64,000 bases of DNA, taken from positions 1,612,001 to 1,676,000 of the forward strand of contig JAFCMP010000547.1 in NCBI GenBank assembly GCA_017506865.1. Reading direction: 5' to 3'. Source of the DNA: Tribonema minus. Its lineage: Eukaryota > Sar > Xanthophyceae > Tribonematales > Tribonemataceae. Below the pieces are notes generated by a model. The model did not search any database, was not told where the DNA came from, and saw only the letters and a program-made list of their open reading frames with translations. Each line of letters opens with the position of its first letter. Position 1 is the first letter of the stretch. Shown one piece after another: positions 40,301 through 50,483 of the stretch. The translations under genes and the position numbers were made by a program.

Positions 40301-42765
40301 GTTGCGTGGGTGCTGTTATCACCGGCCTGCGTTACGTCTGACTCGCCATGTTTCCCGGCTGGCTGGCGAGGCGACCTGGCAACGACCGGTTCCCTAAGGG
40401 AGAGTTGGTCAAACACCGCTGCCAGGTCGTTACCCTCTTCTCGGAGGGAGAGCAAGCTGAACGTGACCGTCAGGTCATGCATCTGATTCACCAGCGGTGC
40501 GCAGGGAGTCCGGCCCAGCAGGGTCTGTGTTGCTGGCGCATGCAGTCGGCGTGACGTGCGGCCGGGTTCAAGCTTGGTACCCGTCGGCCAAGCGCAAAGC
40601 ACCGTGACGCGTGCCCGATTGGGGGCAAGGGCCAGTGCACGTACCCTGCGCGCGAGTGCGCCAGCCGCCCCCAGCAAGCCTTGCCAGTGAGATCCCGTCG
40701 GGTCCCTGGGGCATTCGCTAGACTGAGCGCCCGCTGCGACAGCAGCTGCTGCACTGCCAGGTGTGCTGGGCACACGATCGTTGCTTGACATCGTTGCGCC
40801 GCTATCGCTAGCACGACTTTCGCCAGGCAGCACACCCATTGTGCTGCTCCGGGTCAGTCTCGGCAGCGGCGCAACTGCCACACCGTCCAACGTAGATGCA
40901 TGGGCTTGCCTGGGGTCCACCCCCAGGTGCTCGCATCCGAGGATTTTGCGTATGGGACCACATTTGCTAGCGGCGGCGAGCAGCGCGGCTGTTGGCTTCA
41001 GGCTATTCCCCCCACCAACAGCTGCACCACCCGCTGCCGCCGCGCATGTCGTTGGTCGGGTGTGTATGTCAGCAATGTGATCATGGCCTGATGCACGGTC
41101 ACAGCCTGACAGTGTGCATGCTGTCGCGGCGACCGGGCCTGCGAGGCAGTCGGCGCAGCGCCACACGTCGCACTGGTCCAGGGCCCCTAGATCACCAGAT
41201 GGTGTCGTGGCGCTTGCTGCTGTGCGTCTGATGAAGAGGTTGCCGCACCCATCGCAGACCTGCTCCAGGCCGCCGCATATTGGTCGGTGGTCTAGGAAAA
41301 GCTGAACATGCAGTTCTGCAAATTGCTTCCCTTTCCCTGTGTGGCGCGTGCGCTGGTGTGCACATGCGTGTGCCGCTGGGCAATTCTTGTCCAGGGCGCG
41401 AGGATTTGCTCGCACTATGAACTTGTCGCACATGCGGCAGTCCAGCCCCGGGATATTGACCTTCCGGTTGGCAGCGTGTATCTTGGCGGGCGCCAGATCT
41501 GTCCTAGCGGTGATGCCGGATATTGGGTGCCCGTTGCGACTGTTACCGTCAGAGGTGACGCTGCCGCCTGACAGAGAGGCGCCGCTGCCAGCTGGCTGCA
41601 AAAACCGGGACGTGATTTGTCTCTGGTGACCCGCCGGCCCAGGTTCGCCAACTTCCATCGGTACAGGCATGGTCACGGTGACCGGCTTTGCCAGCGCACC
41701 GCCAGACTGTGGCTCTGGGCGGGTGACGCTGCCAGTGCTTTGGGCGCTGGCGCGGCGCCGACCCCGCCGGGGTGCAGCCGCCCCACGTTCGCCGCCCGGT
41801 GCAGCAGCGGCCGCTGGTGCTGTTGTCACCATGTCTGCAGCACATGGGGTTGCCGCTGCGGTGACCTCCATCGGCTGAGGACCGGGATGCCACTGGGGAG
41901 AGGCGCCGCTGCTAGCTGGCTGCGAAGGCCGCGACGTGATCCGTCTCTGGTGACCCGCTGGCCCACTGGTAGGTTCGCCAACTTCCATCGGTACGGGCAC
42001 GGTCATGGTGACCGCCTTTGCCAGCGCACTCAGTTTGCCACACGGCGACTCTGGGCGGTTGATGCTGCCAATGCTTCCGAGGCGGCCCAGGGGCGGCCCA
42101 GCGTTGGCGCCGCGGCGCCGACCCCGCCGGGATGCAGCTGCCCCGCGTTGGCCATCTGATGCGGCAGCGGCTGCCGGTGGTTTTGGCACCATGTCTGCCG
42201 CACGTGGCGTTGCCGCCGCCGTTAAGTCGGAGGTAACCTTGCGACCGCATGCAGCGGCGGCTGTGACAGTCGTCCGTGGCTGTGCAACCACCTGGTTGGC
42301 CGGTGCGGGCCCCGCCGCTGGTGCGGCAGTGGCAGCCGTCACTAAAGGCGTTTTCCGCCGCGATCGTCGTTTTGGCATTGGCGTTGTCGCTACTGGTGGA
42401 TCCGGCGGCAGTGTCGCCCGACGGCGTGTACTTGCCGCTGGTGGCGGTAGTACCACCAAGCTCAGTACAATTATCGCTGTTGGCGGCAGTGCCTCCCGTA
42501 AACTCGCCGCTTGAGCCTCCGAGTCACTGGCAGGCTGATGCCGCGGGCGCTTCGTCTGTGAGCATCCCCTGTTACAGTGATTACTGGCACCTGGGCTGGT
42601 CAGATGGCGGCGGCGCTTCTTGACGTGCGCATGGCTGCCACTGCCCTGAGGCTCGTCCGAGTCGGCTGACGACAAGTGTAGTCTGCGCATGCTTCTGCAC
42701 AGCTCTGCAACCTGACTGCATACTGGCACCTCTGGCATCGGCCGCGGTCTAGAGCTCTGGGCCAT
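34321..42765 (-). CDS. Retrotransposon polyprotein: OTU-like protease, zinc fingers, reverse transcriptase, REL endonuclease
   Basis: This intact ORF of 2814 codons starts at ATG 42765-42763 and ends at the TAG at 34321. The N-terminal 900 residues are Ala/Pro/Arg-rich, with Cys/His clusters near residues 440-560. An OTU-like cysteine protease follows: GNGNC with Cys963, and NVGHFELLV with His1151. A zinc-finger-like CPLC...H...C lies near 1200, with another Cys cluster near 1330. The reverse transcriptase has QLDCENAFNSVD (Asp1939), GCQQGDPLGPLYF (about 2000) and FLDDLN (Asp2047-Asp2048, in place of YADD). A CPWRC...H...C knuckle lies near 2585, followed by a restriction-like endonuclease: RADTVID, VLDTSV (Asp2677), EDAKVKHH (Asp2708, Lys2710) and FVPFVQESYGRLG. 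It would act in target-primed reverse transcription in the nucleus. The OTU role is unknown; polyprotein or ubiquitin processing is a guess. Confidence 0.9.
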   Translation of the reverse strand: MAQSSRPRPMPEVPVCSQVAELCRSMRRLHLSSADSDEPQGSGSHAHVKKRRRHLTSPGASNHCNRGCSQTKRPRHQPASDSEAQAASLREALPPTAIIVLSLVVLPPPAASTRRRATLPPDPPVATTPMPKRRSRRKTPLVTAATAAPAAGPAPANQVVAQPRTTVTAAAACGRKVTSDLTAAATPRAADMVPKPPAAAAASDGQRGAAASRRGRRRGANAGPPLGRLGSIGSINRPESPCGKLSALAKAVTMTVPVPMEVGEPTSGPAGHQRRITSRPSQPASSGASPQWHPGPQPMEVTAAATPCAADMVTTAPAAAAAPGGERGAAAPRRGRRRASAQSTGSVTRPEPQSGGALAKPVTVTMPVPMEVGEPGPAGHQRQITSRFLQPAGSGASLSGGSVTSDGNSRNGHPISGITARTDLAPAKIHAANRKVNIPGLDCRMCDKFIVRANPRALDKNCPAAHACAHQRTRHTGKGKQFAELHVQLFLDHRPICGGLEQVCDGCGNLFIRRTAASATTPSGDLGALDQCDVWRCADCLAGPVAATACTLSGCDRASGHDHIADIHTRPTTCAAAAGGAAVGGGNSLKPTAALLAAASKCGPIRKILGCEHLGVDPRQAHASTLDGVAVAPLPRLTRSSTMGVLPGESRASDSGATMSSNDRVPSTPGSAAAAVAAGAQSSECPRDPTGSHWQGLLGAAGALARRVRALALAPNRARVTVLCAWPTGTKLEPGRTSRRLHAPATQTLLGRTPCAPLVNQMHDLTVTFSLLSLREEGNDLAAVFDQLSLREPVVARSPRQPAGKHGESDVTQAGDNSTHATMTETASVTAMVASGKRSRRRGKHRRRTQERQAQCDNSPAPLGQLAPATTPPRGGASAPSAPISGPAKVTTVTVATRIPSTVCHTVTVEEQQDALAKATNYGFSTWHTGLQALHKQALGENTATLARGGELRPVSNVGNGNCLIHTALHGIGSVAVEHGLPAPALVIAMREALLDGMVAYVTQGAGKQGASMSSMRQLTAHAAAQPACTREQFDTYGTRARCLAIEYGTNETDSKDSGHTLLLQRLQEEGVWGRPLGLSVWAIVAAVYAVSVTVWQAKPQATGSTQKSTGLVLAQLMGLPAVFAPATPAQPDCHLDVLWTPPGLYTNVGHFELLVAPAAAPPLPTTMTASATTQADSTHITAPSRTQPRTALQLPQQPEPLRCPLCTLAFWQLGQKEDSKQRGKLSAASRMAPVVAHFNGGSCTRSMLNPEASTSHCQQNPAAAYAKGIRQQVDHDPSGDRAPSGSSTCSTGAHHAKHVQEMSTMYGCTAEDFLRAVRKLSACTGACGLVHMSASAGQRQCALTSPCHTCRRNGSAPTRARPAVPPGQSEGGGAGSDGAAAAAGAAAATPPKLPAVPASGAANSKSSKKRPAATATGAQRRRRTAAAAAPPSSAGSRTQSDSLRLQDSSPPRGTAVGWADMDVDPPDDAASPPPPTTTTSGRPSKPQARASLAWDLSTPSVVHALDQTNEADLLLLRFTTTANPFRTQLQCTQWARLVEHATRLLADATDSAREAARVRLHHGAGAFAHQVSQTLVQRGYRLLHLLAAMAFGRQPEGTGMPPAARLAALLSGDFAELLRKTLSAAAALRAPKPNNAAMASAQTNFDADWTEADSRQQTACAALSGKRRGVGLAAARLEAREACAPADEVTAQVLAAKHPETGTRPGVVDTPMEQVRGLVRDARRHCLHSAGVATTTGPAGSGSPVFESGQAHDHSDRPEDAASAAGRRLEVEAADILSTLSAAGAGKAGGLDGLRYEHLLMAAGPGAPVKAATRPVSSASPGLAGDSESDVMEPAFAHHLAKVFTTLLVEPELLPEQSQRLLRAAALSGIGQKRRPIACSSVWRRLLGSTAARSVKGKISGLLASMSQFGVGYRSGVEHVAARARVWHELYGTTIQLDCENAFNSVDRAAIVRGLMLFCPELLPHFESVYCGDTAPEMRVEVNGEARIICSHLGCQQGDPLGPLYFAVAAAFLLFYPDGVNATPGSMPAYGHSTAEPPAPHCAFLDDLNVLQAAYFDDAAAAGVAEVIRRLAAGGLRVRPDKSLAIAMRGTVFDEAARARLRALDIPFVDTTMPESSQGFTSVGVPVGHPAYVHAAMSKHLVDAGTWRLSWQLAGMARHHLQAAQFILRRSLTKRMGFLARVVDTALSETWLHAFDGFCAWTLERMLHLHGCSTAAAMKSHLLAACTAGDNEEASSGSVLVLPRLGPPELTDIAVPLRASRLPERRGGLGMPLLGLLAPAAYTAQACTTLRPAIIHATVAAGALRLGTDEHGAVTWFAQHSCAIREDQGLPPIIEAVRRSTRALTADGGEKSRTAVAEQLPASLLRWAADTTAAASTLPTAVQAIYAATAVTETVTTEPAPHTHGIVPGAEAAAAAATVPGPQAAAAAAPSTPAKTQTSAEESSCSGGQEDDDDDWEAYADEICRKVVPRRRRGHFTHGLQAGLSNVLRRQYEDCLVEDLEAASAGAVGKPTQAAPIGDSRDTSRRRQQASARVLAQLRSQRASGAMAWMSVPPTANDRPGAAPMSSMAAATMILIAIFIDGWGIQGEVCPWRCSDVSPTSTHAISCPSQHIRGHNATHTAQKRCLQRILRQHHVSIVRNEDASVFKVPGYRADTVIDPGCLHFSSAYRNKGIVLDTSVRAPTASSNLTGRTNASNTDGYAAGVGEDAKVKHHTGTLTSSWAFVPFVQESYGRLGKQTSLFVKELAMHSALCSGGGKADVLRKAGLAKRQILIELSISLARELAERVMAYTRGARMLGCVAAPVSKLLGHSAD

Positions 42766-42773
42766 CAGCTGAG

Positions 42774-42955
42774 GTGGTGGCGGGCCGGGTATCGGCGGCG
42801 GGCCCGGAATCGGTGGCGGACCCGGGATCGGCGGCGGGCCCGGTATCGGCGGCGGGCCCGGGATCGGTGGCGGGCCCGGTATCGGCGGCGGGCCTGGAAT
42901 CGGCGGCGGGCCCGGGATTGGCGGCGGGCCCGGGATCGGTGGCGGCGGCGGTATC
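42774..42955 (-). repeat. 18-bp tandem repeat in the 5' leader of copy 1
   Basis: About ten copies of GGCGGCGGGCCCGGNATC (written on the + strand) lie upstream of the start codon. The main ORF frame stays open through the array and would read IPGPPP repeats, but no ATG is available there, so translation is uncertain. In another frame the array reads PGPAAD-like repeats. Confidence 0.8.
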
Positions 42956-42985
42956 GCTAGGCGTACCCAACGGCCATCATTGTAC

Positions 42986-44346
42986 TTGTGTGTATAATCG
43001 TTTGGGGTGCAAGAAAGCCTATGTTAATGATGAGATACTGGAGCGGTCATGTCGTGTCTTGACATGGCGCAGTATAACATGCTCAACACTGTCCCATAGA
43101 CAGCTGCTTTCAAGCCATTGAACACTTCGTACCTAGGCAACTGCCCACAGGCTTCAACAAAATTTAGAGCCACTTGTACGGCCACAATTGGCATGAAATA
43201 TTATGAAAAATAGTGGCGTCGATCACGACGGGCCGCTGACATTCACGGCGACCTGATGAAGGGCACATGGGTAATTGAAGAAGTGCGCGAGCACTTCCAG
43301 CCAATCAGATGACGCGGCCGAACATTGTGCGTCTGCAAGGCACACAGTGGCAAAGCATGGAGGCTTGCGCTGCAGTTGTGGCACGTGCTGCGGTGTGTGG
43401 GAGTGGTGCTAGTGCCAGCAACGCCGCTTTGGCGCTGTACCTTTGCGTCATCAGCGGCCGCGAACGCAGTTCACGTCTCATGAGCCACATCGCTTTGTTT
43501 GAATGCACTGCTCGCTCATGAATCACATCACGCCAGAAATTGATGGACAAGAAGCAGTACAGAATGGCTCTTGGTAAATGAACACCACATGACACCTGAC
43601 ATCATCCAGCCTCTCTTGCGGCCTTTGTGAACGCAAGTTGGTGACTGAATGAGTGCGTATTGCTGGACGATGGAGTATCTGAAACCGCAGCTGTTCACAC
43701 GTGGTACTGCAGAGTGCCGCTGCAGAGCACAGCCCTGCTGTTAAAAAAAAACAGCACAGCGAAACAACGACACCAATTTGTGCACTGATGGGTTGACACT
43801 TACCCAAAGATAGCGTCCGCAAGCAGGTCCACCCCCTCGCTGCCTTTTCAAGTCCACCCCCGCTCACCCCCTTTCTGCCTCTGCTCCAATCTTCATCTCC
43901 CAGCGTCTCGTTGAACAATTTGGCGCTCCGGTTGCAGGTCATGATTGTGGTGACTGTTGCGGCGGAGAACGAAGCTCCACAATCGCAAGCTGCAGTGCGC
44001 CCCCCAGTGCGATACTGGCTGCAAACTGCTGTCCGTGCGCGCCAGCAACTTGGCGTCTGCAAGTCATACCTGCGAGCAACAGCAAGCATTGACCTTGTCC
44101 CCTGGGCCCTCCCCTTCCCCCTATTTGGCTCTGTGGGACCTTTCTGCTACAGTTATGTGCTTGAACTGACATTTGAGAACAGTATCTGTGGGAAAAGGGC
44201 TTGATATCCTTGAGAATCACATGCCCTCTGCTCTGCTGTGATCATATGATATAATAATTAGTGACATCATGACGCAGTATTTGTTGAAATCATGATATTA
44301 TCTTGTTAGTCACTTTGCAATTCGCTCATTGACAGATCCAATCCAG
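42986..44346. other. Spacer between retrotransposon copies, possible Cys-rich exon near 43937-44060
   Basis: No gene is firmly supported. After a TTGCAG at 43937 two + frames are open and Cys-rich (for example QCAPQCDTGCK), resembling exons elsewhere in the window, but the frame cannot be chosen. Nothing else was seen. Confidence 0.3.
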
Positions 44347-44355
44347 GGCCTGTAC

Positions 44356-47300
44356 GTATGGACTTGTATTTATAAAGGCCCAAGGGAGGCCGGGTTGCCT
44401 ATGCAATCGAAAAGCTTGCGTCAACGCAGCAGCCTAGTCTGCGCTGTGCCCTAGGAGTTTGGATACCGGCGCCGCAACACAGCCCAGCATTCGCGCTCCA
44501 CGTGTGTATGCCATGACGCGCTCCGCCAACTCCCGCGCCAGCGATATGCTCAGCTCAATGTGGATCTGACGCTTAGCTAACCCGGCCTTGCGTAACACAT
44601 CTGCCTTCCCCCCCCCTGAGCACAGTGCTGAGTGCATTGCCAACTCCTTAACAAAAAGGCTTGTCTGCTTGCCCAGCCGTCCGTACGACTCCTGCACGAA
44701 TGGCACAAAAGCCCAAGATGACGTCAAGGTGCCGGTGTGGTGCTTGACCTTCGCGTCCTCCCCCACCCCAGCAGCATAGCCGTCCGTGTTCGAGGCATTT
44801 GTTTTGCCTGTCAGGTACGAGCTCGCTGTGGGTGCGCGCACACTTGTGTCTAGCACTATTCCCTTGTTACGGTATGCACTGCTAAAGTGCAGACACCCTG
44901 GGTCAATGACTGTGTCCGCCCGATACCCCGGTACCTTGAAGACGCTAGCGTCCTCATTGCGGACAATAGAGACATGGTGCTGTCTCAAGATGCGCTGTAG
45001 GCACCGCTTTTGGGCAGTGTGTGTTGCGTTGTGCCCCCGTATGTGCTGGCTGGGGCAGCTGATCGCATGCGTGGAGGTGGGGCTCACGTCACTGCACCGC
45101 CATGGGCACACCTCGCCCTGTATGCCCCACCCGTCTATGAAGATCGCAACCATAATCATCGTGGCTGCTGCCATACTGGACATGGGCGCCGCACCCGGGC
45201 GGTCATTGGCAGCGGGTGGCACGCTCATCCACGCCATTGCCCCGGACGCACGCTGGCTGCGCAGCTGCGCCAGGACCCGCGCGCTAGCCTGTTGGCGGCG
45301 GCGGCTGGTGTCACGCAAGTCACCAATAAGTGTAGCCTGCGTCGGCTTGCCCATGGCACCAGCCGAGGCAGCCTCTAGGTCCTCCACCAGGCAGTCCTCG
45401 TATTGACGTCGAAGAACATTTGAAAGGCCGGCTTGTAGTCCGTGCGTGAAGTGACCGCGCCGGCGGCGGGGCACTACCTTTCTGCAGATCTCGTCAGCAT
45501 AGGCCTCCCAGTCGTCGTCGTCGTCCTCCTGCCCGCCGCTGCAGCTGCTTTCTTCCGCGCTAGTTTGTGTTTTAGCGGGCGTGGAAGAGGCAGCCGCGGC
45601 AGCGGCTTGAGGGCCAGGTACGGTCGCCGCCGCAGCGGCCGCCTCGGCGCCAGGCACAATGCCGTGGCTGTGTGGGGCTGGCTCAGTGGTCACTGTCTCC
45701 GTGACGGCAGTTGCGGCGTAGATCGCTTGCACCGCAGTGGGGAGCGTCGACGCTGCGGCCGTTGTATCCGCTGCCCACCGTAGCAACGATGCTGGGAGCT
45801 GCTCGGCCACAGCTGTGCGTGATTTTTCGCCGCCATCAGCTGTCAGCGCTCGCGTAGAGCGTCGCACGGCCTCGATGATTGGCGGCAGTCCCTGGTCCTC
45901 GCGTATTGCGCATGAGTGCTGCGCGAACCAGGTGACTGCGCCGTGTTCGTCAGTGCCGAGCCTCAGGGCCCCTGCTGCCACAGTGGCATGAATTATTGCA
46001 GGCCGCAGTGTTGTGCATGCCTGGGCCGTGTATGCGGCTGGTGCCAGTAGCCCCAAAAGCGGCATGCCCAGACCGCCTCGTCGCTCCGGCAACCGTGACG
46101 CCCGCAGTGGCACTGCGATGTCCGTGAGTTCTGGCGGGCCCAAGCGCGGCAATACCAGCACGCTGCCACTGCTGGCTACCTCATTGTCACCAGCAGTGCA
46201 GGCGGCCAGCAGGTGTGACTTCATGACTGCCGCGGTAGCGCAGCCGTGCAGGTGCAGCATGCGTTCAAGCGTCCATGCACAGAACCCGTCAAATGCGTGC
46301 AGCCATGTCTCACTCAAAGCCGTGTCAACGACCCGAGCTAAGAAGCCCATGCGCTTCGTCAGTGACCTGCGCAGAATGAACTGTGCTGCCTGTAGGTGAT
46401 GCCGCGCCATCCCAGCTAGCTGCCACGACAATCGCCATGTCCCTGCGTCAACGAGATGCTTGCTCATGGCAGCATGCACATAGGCTGGGTGCCCTACCGG
46501 TACCCCGACCGACGTAAAGCCCTGACTGGATTCTGGCATGGTGGCGTCCACAAACGGTATGTCAAGGGCGCGCAGGCGTGCTCTGGCCGCTTCATCAAAC
46601 ACTGTGCCGCGCATGGCAATGGCCAGCGACTTGTCTGGTCGAACGCGTAGGCCCCCTGCCGCAAGCCGACGGATCACCTCTGCCACCCCAGCGGCCGCTG
46701 CATCGTCGAAGTAGGCAGCTTGCAGCACGTTGAGGTCATCCAGGAAAGCGCAGTGCGGGGCTGGCGGTTCCGCTGTGCTGTGGCCGTAGGCCGGCATACT
46801 GCCGGGCGTCGCACTCACTCCATCAGGGTAGAAGAGTAGGAATGCCGCTGCCACTGCAAAGTACAGCGGCCCTAGAGGGTCCCCTTGCTGGCACCCTAGG
46901 TGGGAGCAGATAATGCGAGCTTCACCGTTCACCTCCACTCGCATCTCTGGGGCAGTGTCACCACAGTATACGGACTCAAAGTGCGGGAGCAGCTCCGGAC
47001 AGAAGAGCATAAGTCCCCGCACAATGGCGGCGCGATCCACACTGTTAAATGCGTTCTCACAGTCCAGCTGGATTGTGGTGCCATACAGCTCGTGCCACAC
47101 GCGCGCGCGCGCTGCCACATGCTCGACGCCAGACCGGTATCCTACGCCAAACTGCGACATGGAGGCCAGCAGCCCCGATATTTTGCCCTTGACACCCCGT
47201 GCCGCTGTGGACCCGAGGAGTCTGCGCCAGACACTGGAGCAGGCGATCGGACGCCGCTTCTGTCCTATGCCTGAGAGGGCCGCGGCGCGGAGAAGCCGTT

Positions 47301-50300
47301 GCGATTGCTCCGGCAGCAGTTCGGGCTCAACAAGCAGCGTCGTGAACACCTTGGCCAGGTGATGGGCGAATGCCGGTTCCATCACATCCGATTCTGAATC
47401 ACCAGCTAGTCCTGGCGAGGCACTGCCCACGGGGCGGGTGGCTGCTTTCACTGGTGCACCAGGCCCAGCGGCCATCAAGAGGTGTTCATAGCGTAGGCCG
47501 TCCAGCCCTCCTGCCTTCCCCGCCCCTGCTGCGGACAAGGTCGACAGTATGTCTGTCGCCTCCACCTCGAGGCGCCGTCCGGCTGCGCTGGCAGCATCCT
47601 CAGGCCTATCGCTGCGATCATGCGCCTGACCCGATTCGAAGACGGGACTGCCGCTGCCAGCGGGCCCGGCGGTCGTTGCCACCCCTGCGCCGTGCAAGCA
47701 GTGCCGCCGGGCGTCGCGTACCAGGCCGCGCACTTGCTCCATTGGCGTATCGACTACCCCGGGCCGGGTGCCAGTTTCAGGGTGCTTTGCTGCCAGCACC
47801 TGTGCCGTGACCTCGTCTGCTGGGGCGCATGCTTCACGCGCCTCTAGTCGTGCGGCAGCCAGGCCTACCCCCCGTCGCTTGCCTGAGAGGGCAGCGCATG
47901 CTGTTTGCTGCCTGGAGTCAGCCTCCGTCCAGTCGGCATCGAAGTTCGTTTGTGCCGACGCCGTAGCTGCGTTGTTTGGTTTGGGGGCCCGCAGCGCCGC
48001 TGCTGCTGACAGCGTCTTTCTCAGTAGCTCCGCAAAGTCGCCAGACAGCAACGCTGCCAGCCGGGCCGCAGGCGGCATACCGGTTCCCTCCGGTTGCCTA
48101 CCAAAGGCCATTGCTGCTAGCAGGTGCAGCAGCCTGTAGCCGCGCTGCACTAGAGTCTGAGAAACCTGATGAGCAAACGCCCCGGCACCATGGTGGAGGC
48201 GCACCCGTGCCGCCTCACGTGCACTGTCTGTGGCGTCCGCCAGTAGTCGTGTGGCGTGCTCCACTAGCCGTGCCCACTGGGTGCACTGCAGCTGAGTGCG
48301 GAAGGGGTTGGCAGTCGTGGTGAACCGTAGCAGCAGTAGATCCGCCTCATTGGTCTGGTCAAGTGCGTGGACGACCGAGGGCGTCGAGAGGTCCCAAGCC
48401 AGGGATGCTCGTGACTGGGGCTTTGAGGGCCTGCCACTGGTGGTGGTGGTCGGGGGGGGCGGTGACGCGGCATCGTCCAGCGGGTCCAAGTCCATGTCCG
48501 CCCATCCCACGGCCGTCCCGTGGGGGGGGCTGCTGTCCTGCAGCCTTAGGCTGTTAGACTGAGTGCGGCTGCCGGCGCTGCCAGGCGGTGCCGCAGCAGC
48601 TGCCGTTCGGCGCCGGCGTTGCGCGCCGGTTGCCGTGGCCGCCGGGCGTTTCTTGCTGGACTTTGAGTTGGCAGCGCCACTAGCCGGCACCGCCGGTGGC
48701 TTTGGAGGTGTCGCTGCGGCAGCCCCCGCCGCCGCGGCCGCGCCGTCGCTACCCGCACCCCCGCCCTCGGACTGGCCCGGGGGTACTGCCGGGCGTGCGC
48801 GCGTGGGGGCGCTTCCATTCCGTCGACACGTGTGGCATGGCGAGGTCAGCGCGCATTGCCTCTGCCCCGCGCTGGCTGACATATGGACCAGACCGCAGGC
48901 ACCTGTGCATGCACTCAGCTTCCTTACCGCCCGTAGGAAGTCTTCTGCCGTGCAACCATACATGGTGCTCATCTCCTGCACACGCTTGGCATGGTGTGCC
49001 CCAGTGTTGCAGGTACTGCTGCCTGAAGGGGCACGGTCACCGGATGGGTCGTGATCAACCTGCTGCCGGATGCCCTTGGCGTATGCTGCCGCCAGATTTT
49101 GCTGACAGTGTGATGTGCTCGCCTCAGGGTTCAGCATCGACCTCGTGCAGCTACCACCGTTGAAGTGGGCCACTACCGGTGCCATGCGGCTCGCAGCTGA
49201 CAGTTTGCCTCGCTGTTTGCTGTCCTCTTTCTGACCAAGCTGCCAAAATGCCAGTGTGCATAAAGGACACCTCAGTGGCTCAGGCTGCTGTGGCAACTGC
49301 AGCGCAGTACGGGGCTGTGTCCGACTCGGAGCCGTGATGTGGGTGCTGTTAGCTTGAGTGGTCGCCGACGCTGTCATAGTGGTTGGCAAGGGCGGAGCTG
49401 CCGCAGGGGCGACAAGCAGTTCAAAGTGTCCCACATTTGTATATAGCCCAGGCGGCGTCCACAGCACATCCAGATGGCAGTCAGGCTGAGCTGGAGTTGC
49501 CGGTGCGAATACCGCTGGCAGCCCCATCAGTTGTGCCAGCACCAGCCCTGTTGATTTTTGCGTGCTGCCAGTGGCCTGAGGCTCGGCCTGCCACACCGTC
49601 ACCGAGACCGCGTAGACCGCTGCAACGATGGCCCACACAGACAAAACCGAGGGGCCGTCCCCACACGCCCTCTTCCTGTAGGCGTTGCAGCAGGAGCGTG
49701 TGCCCGCTGTCCGCGCTGTCCGTTTCATTTGTGCCGTACTCGATTGCGAGGCAGCGAGCGCGTGTCCCGTACGTGTCGAATTGTTCACGTGTACACGCAG
49801 GTTGGGCTGCTGCATGCGCGGTCAGTTGACGCATCGATGACATGCTGGCCCCTTGTTTGCCCGCCCCCTGCGTGACGTATGCCACCATCCCGTCCAGCAG
49901 TGCCTCTCGGATGGCAATCACCAGTGCTGGGGCCGGCAGTCCGTGCTCAACTGCGACGCTGCCTATGCCGTGTAGAGCTGTATGAATCAGGCAGTTGCCG
50001 TTGCCCTCGTTGCTCACGGGGCGAAGCTCCCCACCACGTGCTAGCGTCGCTGTGTTTTCCCCAAGCGCCTGTTTGTGGAGTGCCTGCAGGCCCGTGTGCC
50101 AAGTGGAAAAACCATAGTTGGTGGCTTTTGCCAGCGCGTCTTGCTGCTCCTCTACGGTGACTGTATGGCACACGGTTGAGGGTATCCGGGTCGCCACCGT
50201 CACGGTGGTGACCTTCGCCGGCCCGGATATTGGTGCTGAGGGGGCAGAGGCACCGCCCCTCGGCGGTGTGGTGGCTGGTGCCAGGGGTGCACGAGAATTG

Positions 50301-50477
50301 TCGCACTGGGCCTGTCGCTCCTGCGTCCGCCGTCTGTGTTTACCTCTGCGTCGACTGCGCTTTCCACTGGCAACCATAGCCGTGACAGGTGCTGTCTCGG
50401 TCATTGTTGCGTGGGTGCTGTTATCACCAGCCTGCGTTACGTCTGACTCACCACGTTTCCCGGCTGGCTGGCGAGGC
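44356..50477 (-). mobile_element. Non-LTR retrotransposon copy 2 (6.1 kb, 5'-truncated)
   Basis: The copy matches copy 1 over its whole length with few substitutions, and homology ends at about 50474-50477. The sequence GGCCTGTAC is present at both ends (44347-44355 and 50475-50483), which fits a target duplication with slight overlap into the element. A 9-bp in-frame deletion relative to copy 1 lies near 50283. The N-terminal 765 or so codons and the leader are missing. Confidence 0.9.
44434..50474 (-). pseudogene. Truncated and frameshifted retrotransposon ORF (copy 2)
   Basis: The reading frame is open from the truncation at about 50474 to about 49648 and, in another frame, from about 49645 to the stop at 44434. 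The break is one extra A in an A run (GACAAAACCG against GACAAACCG in copy 1). The OTU cysteine (NEGNGNC) lies before the break, and the OTU histidine, zinc motifs, RT (FLDDLN) and REL endonuclease lie after it, all apparently intact. The first residues of the upstream frame at 50491 come from flanking DNA. The copy cannot make the full protein. An internal start could in principle give the RT-endonuclease part. Confidence 0.85.
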
Positions 50478-50483
50478 CTGTAC

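Larger units (their letters stand above)
34243..42975 (-). mobile_element. Non-LTR retrotransposon copy 1 (8.73 kb, OTU-RT-REL endonuclease type)
   Basis: The element is bounded by perfect 10-bp direct repeats, ATCATTGTAC at 34233-34242 and 42976-42985. Its 3' end (reading the minus strand) is a conserved tail with GGGCCTTTATAAATAC and GTCCATAC and no poly(A). It carries one long ORF, a short 3' UTR (34243-34320) and a 5' leader with 18-bp GC-rich repeats. A single ORF with a C-terminal CCHC and restriction-like endonuclease, rather than an N-terminal APE domain, places it among REL-type non-LTR elements (R2/NeSL/Dualen-like lineages). The exact clade needs a tree. It may be full length or slightly 5'-truncated. 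Confidence 0.92.

Noticed and set aside
34243-42975. APE-type endonuclease in the retrotransposon N-terminus
   Set aside because: No APE motifs were seen in the first 900 residues; the only endonuclease signature is the C-terminal restriction-like domain.
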